This document shows, piece by piece, positions 33,918 to 41,409 of a stretch of 64,000 nucleotides of DNA; the first letter of the stretch is position 1; the number at the start of each line of letters is the position of its first letter. This DNA is from Aeromicrobium sp. Leaf245 (lineage in GTDB: Bacteria > Actinomycetota > Actinomycetes > Propionibacteriales > Nocardioidaceae). The notes under the pieces were generated by a model that was given only the letters and a program-made list of their open reading frames with translations, ran no database searches and was not told the origin of the DNA. Location of the stretch: contig NZ_OW824151.1 in assembly GCF_942548115.1 (NCBI RefSeq), positions 2,790,001-2,854,000 on the forward strand. The letters are read 5' to 3'. Position numbers and translations under genes: made by a program.

Positions 33918-33998
33918 GCCGAACCCTGCGCCGGCTCGGCCGCGTCCGCTGTGGACGTCGGCCTCGTCAGGTCCGGGTGCGCTCGGCAGGCTGGGGCC

Positions 33999-34799
33999 AT
34001 GCAGCTGCGGCCCGTCCTGCCTCCCGGTGGCGACGTCGTCCGTCGGGACGCCCGCACCCTCGTGGTCGGTGGGCGGCCGGGTGTCCTGGTTCCCGACCGG
34101 CCCGGACTCGTGCAGCTGCTGCGCCTGCTCGACGGGCGCGGGCTCGACGCGCTCGCCCGCCTGGCGTCGGAACGGGTGCCCGAGCTCGTCGACGACGTGA
34201 CCGCCGTGGTCAACGAGCTCGTGGCGCGAGGAGCACTCGACCCGCACCCGCCCACTGCTCCCCCGGCACTCACGCTGCGCGTGCAGGCCTGGGGCGGCAG
34301 CCAGAGGGCGGCGGCTCTCGTCCGGACCGCCCTCGACGACCTCGGACTGCGCCCCGACCCGTCCGACGCGTCGGCGCTCCTCGTGCTGGTGGCGGCGGGC
34401 GAGCCGCCGCGCGGCTGGGTGGCGCGCGCCGTCGAGACCGGCGTGCCGGTCCTCCCGCTCGTGCTCGGTGACGACTGGGGGCGCCTGGGTCCGCTCACGC
34501 TCGCCGGTCGCACACCGTGCCTCGGCTGCCACGACGCGGCGCGTGCCGCGTGGGACCCGGCGTGGCGTGCCACGCTCCCCCAGCTCGGCCGGCCCCTCGT
34601 CCCGGCTCCACCACCTCGTCCGGCCACGAGCCTGGTGCTCCGGGCCGCCGCACTCGCGGCCGAGCAGACCCTCGCGTGGGCCGAGCGCCGCCGGCCCGAG
34701 ACGGTGGGAGCGGTGCTGCACCTCGGTGGCAGGCGGCTCGAGCACGAAGCCGTCCTCGTCCACGAGGGCTGCACGAGCCTCCTGCACCGGGCCGAGTGA
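33999..34799 (+). CDS. Cyclodehydratase/ThiF-like protein (TOMM leader-binding type), orphan
   Basis: 266 residues. The N-terminal half (ARTLVVGGRPGVLVPDRPGLVQLLRLLDG ... VVNELVARGALDPHPP) resembles the winged-helix RRE-like leader-recognition domain, and the second half has TPCLGCHDAARAAWDPAWRATLPQL, the C-x2-C(D)-x-R...DPAW pattern of E1-like/cyclodehydratase proteins used in azole peptide pathways. No precursor peptide, YcaO or dehydrogenase gene is nearby. In the M. tuberculosis order the corresponding position is Rv3196. A CAGGCT box 6 nt before the ATG is a weak leaderless promoter. Assignment is tentative. Confidence 0.55.
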   Translation: MQLRPVLPPGGDVVRRDARTLVVGGRPGVLVPDRPGLVQLLRLLDGRGLDALARLASERVPELVDDVTAVVNELVARGALDPHPPTAPPALTLRVQAWGGSQRAAALVRTALDDLGLRPDPSDASALLVLVAAGEPPRGWVARAVETGVPVLPLVLGDDWGRLGPLTLAGRTPCLGCHDAARAAWDPAWRATLPQLGRPLVPAPPPRPATSLVLRAAALAAEQTLAWAERRRPETVGAVLHLGGRRLEHEAVLVHEGCTSLLHRAE

Positions 34800-34811
34800 G
34801 GACGATCGACC

Positions 34812-34817
34812 TATCCT
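34812..34817 (+). promoter_or_regulatory. -10 box TATCCT, leaderless start of the ABC1 kinase
   Basis: TANNNT box 6 nt upstream of GTG 34824, placing transcription start at the start codon. Confidence 0.65.
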
Positions 34818-34823
34818 GAGGTC

Positions 34824-36212
34824 GTGACCCATGACGAGGACGAGGTCGAGCCCACCGACGGTGGTTCGAGCCGACGCTCGCGCTCGTCACTGCCTGTCGG
34901 TGCCTTCACGCGTGGGGCCAGGCTCGCGGCCCTCCCCGTGGGCTTCGCGGGGCGGACGGCCCTCGGCGTCGGACGTCGCATCGGCGGTGCTCCCGCCGAC
35001 GCCGTGGTCACCGAGGTGCAGCGCCGCACCGCTGAGCAGGTGTTCACCGTGCTCGGTCAGCTCAAGGGCGGGGCGATGAAGGTCGGCCAGGCCATGAGCA
35101 TCTTCGAGGCCGCCCTCCCCGAGGAGATCGCCGCGCCCTACCGCGAGACCCTCACCAAGCTCCAGGACGCCGCGCCGCCGATGCCCGTGGCCGTCGTGCA
35201 CCGCCAGCTCGTCGCCGAGCTGGGCGAGGACTGGCGGGAGCGGCTCGTGGAGATCGGTGACCAGCCGGCCGCGGCCGCGTCCATCGGCCAGGTGCACCGC
35301 GGGCGCTGGCACGACGGCCGCGAGGTCGCCGTCAAGATCCAGTACCCGGGTGCGGCGAAGGCACTGCGGTCGGACCTGCGCCAGCTCTCGAGGATCTCGC
35401 GGCTCCTCGGTGTCCTCGCACCGGGCATCGACGTCAAGGCCCTCCTCGCCGAGCTGGAGGAGCGGGTGGTCGAGGAGCTCGACTACCGGCTCGAGGCCAC
35501 GGCGCAGCAGCGCTTCCACGAGGAGTACCGCGACGACCCCGACCTCATGGTCCCGGCCGTCGTCGACGGCACCGAGCGCGTGCTCGTGAGCGAGTGGATG
35601 GAGAGCACGAGCTCGCTCGCCGAGCTGATCCGCTCCGGCAGCCAGGCCGACCGCGACCTCTACGGTTCGCGGTACGTGCGGTTCCTGCTCGCGAGCCCCG
35701 ATCGCGTGGGCATGCTGCACGCCGATCCGCACCCCGGCAACTTCCGGATCCTGCCCGACGGGCGCCTGGGGATCGTCGACTTCGGTGCGGTCGCCCACCT
35801 CCCCGACGGGCTCCCCCGCGCCCTGGGACCGCTGCTCACGGCCGCCGTCTCCGGTGATGCCGAGGCGGTGACCGACGGTCTGCGCGGCGAGGGATTCCTG
35901 CGGCCCGGCACGAAGATCGACCCCGAGGTGATGGCCGCCTACGTCGCGCCGTTCGTCGAGCCCGCCGTGGCCGAGGAGTTCACCTTCTCGCGGGCCTGGC
36001 TGCGCGACCAGGCCACCCGGGTGGGTCTCGGCGGCGAGGGCATGTCGACGTCGCTGAAGATCAACCTGCCGCCGGAGTACCTGCTGATCCACCGGGTGTG
36101 GATCGGCGGCGTCGGCGTGCTCTGCCAGCTCGGTGCCACCGCCCCGTTCCGCTCGATCCTGGAGGAGTCCGTCCCGGGGTTCGTCCCCTCCTCGTGGGCA
36201 CCGCCCGAGTGA
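34824..36212 (+). CDS. ABC1 (AarF/UbiB-like) atypical kinase
   Basis: 462 residues from GTG 34824. The family-specific KxGQ motif is MKVGQAMS (Lys86, Gln89), the ATP-binding Lys sits in VAVKIQYPG (about 168-176), catalytic motifs HADPHPGNF (about 299-307) and GIVDFGAV (about 316-323) follow. The A-rich loop typical of UbiB is present as PAAAASIGQVHRG. ABC1 proteins support isoprenoid-quinone or lipid metabolism; this one is the Rv3197 counterpart by position. Regulation: probably leaderless. Confidence 0.9.
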   Translation: MTHDEDEVEPTDGGSSRRSRSSLPVGAFTRGARLAALPVGFAGRTALGVGRRIGGAPADAVVTEVQRRTAEQVFTVLGQLKGGAMKVGQAMSIFEAALPEEIAAPYRETLTKLQDAAPPMPVAVVHRQLVAELGEDWRERLVEIGDQPAAAASIGQVHRGRWHDGREVAVKIQYPGAAKALRSDLRQLSRISRLLGVLAPGIDVKALLAELEERVVEELDYRLEATAQQRFHEEYRDDPDLMVPAVVDGTERVLVSEWMESTSSLAELIRSGSQADRDLYGSRYVRFLLASPDRVGMLHADPHPGNFRILPDGRLGIVDFGAVAHLPDGLPRALGPLLTAAVSGDAEAVTDGLRGEGFLRPGTKIDPEVMAAYVAPFVEPAVAEEFTFSRAWLRDQATRVGLGGEGMSTSLKINLPPEYLLIHRVWIGGVGVLCQLGATAPFRSILEESVPGFVPSSWAPPE

Positions 36213-36267
36213 CCGGGCCCGGTCGACCCGGCTCGGCCCCACCGCCCTGAGGGATCCGTTCGACCCC

Positions 36268-36915
36268 TCAGCCTCCGACGACCAGCGTGACGGCCAGCAC
36301 GAGCATCAGGCAGGCGATCACCCCGTCGAGGATCCGCCAGGCCCTCGCGTCCCGCAGCCATCGGCCGAGGTGCCGCGCCCCGTACCCGAGGCCACCGAAC
36401 CAGAGCACGCTCGCCGTCATCGCGCCGACCGCGAACCAGAGGCGGCTCCCCCCGTGGGAGGCGGCCACCGAGCCGAGGAGCACCACCGTGTCGAGGTAGA
36501 CGTGCGGGTTCAGCCACGTCAGCGCGAGGGCGGTCGCCGCCACGCGGGCGGCGGAGGAGCGGACCTTCAGCACCCCGGGGGCCCGGTCGGCGTCCGAGGA
36601 CGCCGCTCCCGCGCCGACCTCGAGCGCCTCGCCGCTCGAGGACAGGGCCCGCCGTGCCGCGAGGACCGCGTACCCCGCCAGGAAGGCCGCGCCACCCCAC
36701 CGCGCTGCGTCGACGAACCACGGCACGGCGTCGACCACGCGACCGAGGCCGGTCACGCCGACGCCGATGAGCACGAGGTCGGAGAGCGCGCACACGGCCA
36801 CCACGAGGCCCACGTGCTCGCGGCGCAGGCCCTGGCGCAGCACGAACGCGTTCTGTGCGCCGATGGCCACGATGAGCGCGAGCCCGGTGCCGAGTCCCGC
36901 GAGAAGGCTGGTCAT
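36268..36915 (-). CDS. lysE: LysE-family basic amino acid exporter
   Basis: 215 residues with six hydrophobic helices. The start GLGTGLALIVAIGAQNAFVLRQGLRREHVG and the central WLNPHVYLDTVVLLGSVA are diagnostic of LysE (G-A-Q-N-A-F-V-L-R-Q and N-P-H-x-Y-L-D). ATG 36915 is 7 nt after TAGCGT (leaderless), which removes three residues from the longest frame. Divergently transcribed with the LysG-type regulator across 70 bp; exports lysine and/or arginine when cytoplasmic levels rise. Confidence 0.92.
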   Translation of the reverse strand: MTSLLAGLGTGLALIVAIGAQNAFVLRQGLRREHVGLVVAVCALSDLVLIGVGVTGLGRVVDAVPWFVDAARWGGAAFLAGYAVLAARRALSSSGEALEVGAGAASSDADRAPGVLKVRSSAARVAATALALTWLNPHVYLDTVVLLGSVAASHGGSRLWFAVGAMTASVLWFGGLGYGARHLGRWLRDARAWRILDGVIACLMLVLAVTLVVGG

Positions 36916-36922
36916 GACGTCC

Positions 36923-36928
36923 ACGCTA
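36923..36928 (-). promoter_or_regulatory. -10 box TAGCGT of lysE
   Basis: TANNNT box 7 nt upstream of ATG 36915; LysG operator expected in the same 70-bp region. Confidence 0.6.
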
Positions 36929-36973
36929 GGGAGGATCGATCCTCAGGTACAGCGAAGAATCCTGCAGTGTCAT

Positions 36974-36979
36974 TAGACT
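36974..36979 (+). promoter_or_regulatory. -10 box TAGACT of the LysG-type regulator
   Basis: TANNNT box 6 nt upstream of ATG 36986. Confidence 0.6.
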
Positions 36980-36985
36980 TGCTTC

Positions 36986-37864
36986 ATGTGGACCGACCCC
37001 GTGGCCGCCCGGACCGTGGCGGCGGTCGTCGACGCCGGGACCTTCGACGCCGCGGCGCGTCAGCTGCACGTGACCCCGTCGGCGGTGAGCCAGCGGGTCA
37101 AGGCGCTCGAGCAGGCGCTCGGGCAGAGGCTGCTCGTCCGTAGCACTCCCGTCAGGGCGACCGATGCCGGCGAGGCCGTCCTGCGGTACGCCCGTCGTGT
37201 CGCCCTGCTGGACCAGGACGTCGCGACCGAGCTCGGTCTGACCGGCCCACGTCGACCGCACCTGGCGGTGGCCGTCAACGCCGACTCGCTGGCCACCTGG
37301 TTCCTCGACGCCCTGGCCGCGTTCACCGCCTCGCACGACGTGGAGGTCGAGCTGCACCGCGAGGACCAGAGCCGGACCGCCGGGATGCTCGAGGACGGCA
37401 CGGTCGTCGCGGCGATCACCGCGCAGAGCGACCCCGTTCCCGGGTGCCGCGTCGAACCGCTCGGTGCGATCGAGTACCGCGCCATGGCCGCGCCGTCGTG
37501 GGTCCGACGCTGGGCGCCGGACGGCGTCGACACCGCGGCCCTCCGGCAGGCCCCGCGCGTCGACTACGACCGCACCGACACGCTCCAGCGGGACTGGCTC
37601 ACCACGCGTGACGTCGATGCCGATGCCACGCCGCGCCACCTGGTCCCCTCGTCGCACGACTTCACCCGCGCGGTCGCGCTCGGCCTCGGCTGGGGCCTGG
37701 TACCGCGACAGCACGCGCGGGAGCACCCTCTCCTGGTGGACCTGGGCGGTCCGACGATGCGCACCGTCCTGTGGTGGCAACGGTGGCGCACACCCTCGGC
37801 ACTGCTCGACGGGCTCACCGACGCCGTGGTGGGGACCGCTCGCTCGACCCTCGCGCGCGGCTAG
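36986..37864 (+). CDS. lysG: LysG/ArgP-type LysR-family regulator
   Basis: 292 residues. The HTH reads FDAAARQLHVTPSAVSQRVKALEQALGQRLLVRS (about 21-54); the effector domain follows with PHLAVAVNADSLATWFLDAL, the ArgP/LysG signature. It is divergent from lysE and should activate it with lysine or arginine as co-inducer. Its last 4 nt overlap the stop of convergent uvrD2. Confidence 0.92.
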   Translation: MWTDPVAARTVAAVVDAGTFDAAARQLHVTPSAVSQRVKALEQALGQRLLVRSTPVRATDAGEAVLRYARRVALLDQDVATELGLTGPRRPHLAVAVNADSLATWFLDALAAFTASHDVEVELHREDQSRTAGMLEDGTVVAAITAQSDPVPGCRVEPLGAIEYRAMAAPSWVRRWAPDGVDTAALRQAPRVDYDRTDTLQRDWLTTRDVDADATPRHLVPSSHDFTRAVALGLGWGLVPRQHAREHPLLVDLGGPTMRTVLWWQRWRTPSALLDGLTDAVVGTARSTLARG

Positions 37865-39903
37865 TCCGACGCGCTGAGCACCGCCAGCACGCCCTCGCCG
37901 TAGCGCTCGCGCTTGGTCTGGCCGATGCCGGGGATGCCCACGAGTCCGCGCTCGTCGCGCGGGCGCAGCTCCACCAGCGCGAGCAGCGTGGCGTCGGTGA
38001 ACACGACGTAGGCCGGCACCTTGGCCTCGGCCGCCTGCTCGCTCCGCCACTGCTTGAGCCGGTCGAACAGGGCGCGGTCGGCCGGGTCGAGCGCCTCGAG
38101 CTCGGTGTTGGTGCGCTTCTTGGGGCGTGGGCCCACCGTGCCGCCGCGGGACGGGTGGTCCGGCGGCAGCAGAGGATCGAGGAAGCGGGTGGGCTTGCGG
38201 CCCTGACGTCCGCCGGGCTTGCGGGCCCGCGACCAGGAGATCGTCAGGTGGCGGCGTGCGCGGGTGACGCCGACGTAGAACAGTCGGCGCTCCTCGGCCA
38301 CCCCCTCGGGCGTGTCGGCGTGGACGATCGGGAGCATGCCCTCGTGCATGCCGACGCAGAACACGGCATCCCACTCCAGGCCCTTCGCGGCGTGGAGGGT
38401 GGCCAGCGTGACGCCCTCGGCCGTGGGTGCGTGCGACGCCTGGGCACGTCGTTCGAGGTCGGCCAGGAGATCGGCCAACGTGGCGTCACCGCGGGCCTCG
38501 GCGAGGTCGTCGGCCATGGTGACGAGCGCATGCAGCGACTCCCACCGGTCGCGGGTGGCGCCGCTGCCGGACGGAGCCGTCTCGGTGTGGCCCATGCTCG
38601 CCAGCACCGCGCGCACCTCGTGGCCGAGACGTCCGTGGTCCGGTGACCCGGCATCGGTGGTGGCGTCGGTGCCGTCGTCGCCGGCTCGCGCCGCACCGCG
38701 CAGCAGCGTGACCGCCTGACGGACCTCGGCACGCTGGAAGTACCCCTCGACCCCGCGCAGGGTGACGGGGATGTCGCGCTCGCCGAAGGCCTCCTCGAAC
38801 GCCTCGGACTGCGCGTTGATGCGGAACAGCACCGCCATCTCGCGGTACGGCACGCCCGAGCGGTGAAGACGCACGATCTCGTCGGCCACCGACGCGGCCT
38901 CGCTCGGCTCGTCGTTGTGGCCGAGGTAGCGGACGGGCTCCGCTGGCGCGGCCTGCGACTGCAGCGGTCGGCCGTGCGCCTCGCCCGCGGCCCCCTGGAA
39001 CACCGCGTTCGCGACGGCCACCACCTGCGGCGTGGAGCGGTAGTTGCGCACCAGCTGGATCCGCTCGGCGTCGGGGTAGCGCTGCGCGAAGTCCCCGAGG
39101 ATGCGCGGCGAGGCGCCGGCGAACGTGTAGATCGTCTGCCGCGGGTCACCCACGACGCACACGTCGTCGCGGCCACCGAGCCACAGGTCGAGCAGCGTGG
39201 ACTGCAGCGGGTTGACGTCCTGGTACTCGTCGACCACGAACCAGCGGTACTGCCGTCGGACCTGGGCGGCGATGCGCTCGTCGTCGGCGAGGATCGCCGC
39301 GGTGATGAGCAGGATGTCCTCGAAGTCGATGCGCCCCCGCTCGCGCTTGACGTCCTCGTAGGCGCTCATGACGGCCGCGACGCGGGTGGGGTCGAGGTCG
39401 GCGACCTCGCGACCCCGGCGTCGTGCGACGTCGGGGTAGTCGGTGCCACGGACGTTGCTGACCTTGGCCCACTCCACCTCGGCGGCGAGGTCGCGGATGA
39501 CGGCGTTGTCGGGGCGCCGGATGCCTTCGCGGTTGGCGGCCTCGGCGACCAGACCGAACTTGGAGGCGACGATCTCGGGGAGCTCGGTGCCGTAGACCTG
39601 CGGCCAGAAGTAGCGCGCCTGGCGCAGCGCGGCCGAGTGGAAGGTGCGCGCCTGCACCCCCGGCGCCTGAAGCTGCGCGAGGCGACCCCGCATCTCGCCG
39701 GCGGCGCGGGTCGTGAAGGTCAGGGCCAGCACCTCGGTGGGCACGTACAGGCCCGTGGCCACGCCGTAGGCGATGCGGTGGGTGATGGCCCGGGTCTTGC
39801 CCGTGCCGGCACCGGCCACGATGCAGACCGGCCCCCGCAGCGCGGTGGCGGCGGCCCGCTGCTCGGGGTCGAGGTTCTCCAGGAGGTCCTCGGGGGTGGG
39901 CAA
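37861..39903 (-). CDS. uvrD2: ATP-dependent DNA helicase UvrD2 with HRDC domain, lacking the tetracysteine linker
   Basis: 680 residues from TTG 39903, chosen because AGGAG lies 7 nt upstream and the conserved LENLDPEQRAAA follows; the frame is open to 40074 without conserved sequence. Superfamily 1 motifs are in order: VAGAGTGKT (I), TFTTRAAGEM (Ia), DEYQDVNP (II), VGDPRQTIY (III), RNYRSTP (IV), THHAKGLEWDAVF-type (V, written ATLHAAKGLEWDAVF) and YVGVTRARRHL (VI). The C-terminus LFDRLKQWRSEQAAEAKVPAYVVFTDATL is an HRDC domain. The linker between core and HRDC has no cysteine, unlike mycobacterial UvrD2. Confidence 0.9.
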   Translation of the reverse strand: MPTPEDLLENLDPEQRAAATALRGPVCIVAGAGTGKTRAITHRIAYGVATGLYVPTEVLALTFTTRAAGEMRGRLAQLQAPGVQARTFHSAALRQARYFWPQVYGTELPEIVASKFGLVAEAANREGIRRPDNAVIRDLAAEVEWAKVSNVRGTDYPDVARRRGREVADLDPTRVAAVMSAYEDVKRERGRIDFEDILLITAAILADDERIAAQVRRQYRWFVVDEYQDVNPLQSTLLDLWLGGRDDVCVVGDPRQTIYTFAGASPRILGDFAQRYPDAERIQLVRNYRSTPQVVAVANAVFQGAAGEAHGRPLQSQAAPAEPVRYLGHNDEPSEAASVADEIVRLHRSGVPYREMAVLFRINAQSEAFEEAFGERDIPVTLRGVEGYFQRAEVRQAVTLLRGAARAGDDGTDATTDAGSPDHGRLGHEVRAVLASMGHTETAPSGSGATRDRWESLHALVTMADDLAEARGDATLADLLADLERRAQASHAPTAEGVTLATLHAAKGLEWDAVFCVGMHEGMLPIVHADTPEGVAEERRLFYVGVTRARRHLTISWSRARKPGGRQGRKPTRFLDPLLPPDHPSRGGTVGPRPKKRTNTELEALDPADRALFDRLKQWRSEQAAEAKVPAYVVFTDATLLALVELRPRDERGLVGIPGIGQTKRERYGEGVLAVLSASD

Positions 39904-40076
39904 CGCACGCTCCTGCGGGTCGGTCGATGGTCGGTTCGGTGTGGTCGAGCTGGTGACGTCGAGCGGGTCGCTCGCGGGAGCCGGCGACCGCGCTCGCCAC
40001 AGTGGGGAGGTGGAATGTCGCGGGGCGCGAGATCGTTGACTCGACAGGACCACCCTAGACGTCACAGGAGACAACG

Positions 40077-40322
40077 ATGACCGGCGACTTCACCCTCTAC
40101 TCGACCCCGTGGTGCGGCTACTGCCACCGCCTCAAGTCGCAGCTGCAGCGCGAGGGCATCACCAACTTCGCCGAGGTCGACATCGAGGCCCAGCCCGAGG
40201 CCGCAGCGGTGGTCGAGAAGGCCAACAACGGCAACCAGACCGTGCCCACGCTGGTCTTCGCCGACGGCACCGCCCTGACCAACCCCTCCGTCGCCCAGGT
40301 CAAGGCCCAGCTCGGCGTCTGA
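40077..40322 (+). CDS. mrx1: Mycoredoxin/glutaredoxin-like protein
   Basis: 81 residues with active site WCGYC (Cys17 and Cys20), the cis-Pro motif QTVPTLVF and the GG-equivalent region DGTALTNPS; matches mycoredoxin-1, which reduces mycothiol mixed disulfides in actinobacteria. CACAGGAGACAACG supplies a strong ribosome binding site. The position, divergent from uvrD2 and next to nudC, matches Rv3198A. Confidence 0.92.
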   Translation: MTGDFTLYSTPWCGYCHRLKSQLQREGITNFAEVDIEAQPEAAAVVEKANNGNQTVPTLVFADGTALTNPSVAQVKAQLGV

Positions 40323-40501
40323 ACCACCCCTGACTGCTCCTCGAAGCTCGAGCGGGCCACGAACGGACCCCACGGTGCGCGGCAGCGCGACGAGCAGGGC
40401 CGCGCGTCAGCGCGGGGAGCGATGGTGGCGACACCCGCGAGCCCTGCGAGCGGAGTCGCGACCGTCGCGTGCCGTTGCCGGCCGCGTGGGGTGTCGGCCG
40501 G

Positions 40502-41377
40502 TCAGAACCAGGCAGCCGGCAACGGCCCCTGGTACCACGTCTCGATGAGCCAGCTCGAGATCGAGACGCCGCTCGGAGGCAGCAGCAGCGTGCCGGCCTC
40601 ACCCTGGGCGCGCAGCTCCTCGCGCGTGACCCACTGCGCCGCGCCGAGCTCCACACCGTCGACCTCGATGTCCGTGGTGACGGCCTTGGCGAAGAACCCG
40701 AGCATCAGGCTCGCGGGGAACGGCCACGGCTGGCTCCCGCCGTAGGCGACCTCGCCGACGACCACGCCGGCCTCCTCGTGGACCTCGCGCCGCACGGCGT
40801 CCTCGAGGCTCTCCCCCGGCTCCACGAAGCCCGCCAGCGTGGACCATCGCCCCTCGGGCCACGTCGCCTGGTGGCCGAGGAGGGCCCGGTCCCGGTCGTC
40901 GGTCACCAGCATGATCACGGCGGGATCCGTGCGCGGGAAGTGGTTCGTCCCGCACTGGGTGCAGTGCCGCAGGTGGCCCGCGGCCTGGACCTGCGTGGCC
41001 CCGCCACAACGGGGGCAGAAGGGGGTGGCCGCCAGCCACCGGGCCATGCCCACCGCGTGCACGGCCACCGACAGCTCGTCGGCGCCCAGCAGCGGCGCCA
41101 GCACCCGGACGCTGACCGGCACCAGGTCGGCGGGGACCCGGTCGACCACGACGGCTGCGCGGCGGACGCCGTCCTGCTCACCCAGGAAGATCCACGTGCC
41201 GTCGGGCGCCTCGTCGCGCGGGAGCCACCGCAGTGCGGGCCCGTCGACGGTGGCCACGTGCTCGCCGCCGAGCACCAGGACCTCGACGTCGGGGCCGTCC
41301 CACGCGTCGTGGGCACGTAGGTGGCCGGCACGGTCGTGGCGGGCGCGGTCGAAGGCGAACGGTGCGGGATCACTCAC
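40502..41377 (-). CDS. nudC: NAD(+) diphosphatase NudC
   Basis: 291 residues from GTG 41377. A zinc ribbon CPRCGG ... HCTQCG (about 114-134) is followed by the Nudix box GFVEPGESLEDAVRREVHEEAG (about 173-194) and the NudC signature SQPWPFPASLM (about 206-216). The enzyme hydrolyses NAD(H) and can remove NAD caps from RNA. A TAGGCT box lies 6 nt upstream of the GTG, so it is probably leaderless. It follows the adnAB genes on the same strand but is likely transcribed on its own. Confidence 0.93.
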   Translation of the reverse strand: MSDPAPFAFDRARHDRAGHLRAHDAWDGPDVEVLVLGGEHVATVDGPALRWLPRDEAPDGTWIFLGEQDGVRRAAVVVDRVPADLVPVSVRVLAPLLGADELSVAVHAVGMARWLAATPFCPRCGGATQVQAAGHLRHCTQCGTNHFPRTDPAVIMLVTDDRDRALLGHQATWPEGRWSTLAGFVEPGESLEDAVRREVHEEAGVVVGEVAYGGSQPWPFPASLMLGFFAKAVTTDIEVDGVELGAAQWVTREELRAQGEAGTLLLPPSGVSISSWLIETWYQGPLPAAWF

Positions 41378-41383
41378 CCCGAC

Positions 41384-41389
41384 AGCCTA
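41384..41389 (-). promoter_or_regulatory. -10 box TAGGCT, leaderless start of nudC
   Basis: TANNNT box 6 nt upstream of GTG 41377, inside the 32-bp gap after adnB. Confidence 0.6.
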
Positions 41390-41409
41390 GGTGGGGTCGG
41401 CTCGGCGGC

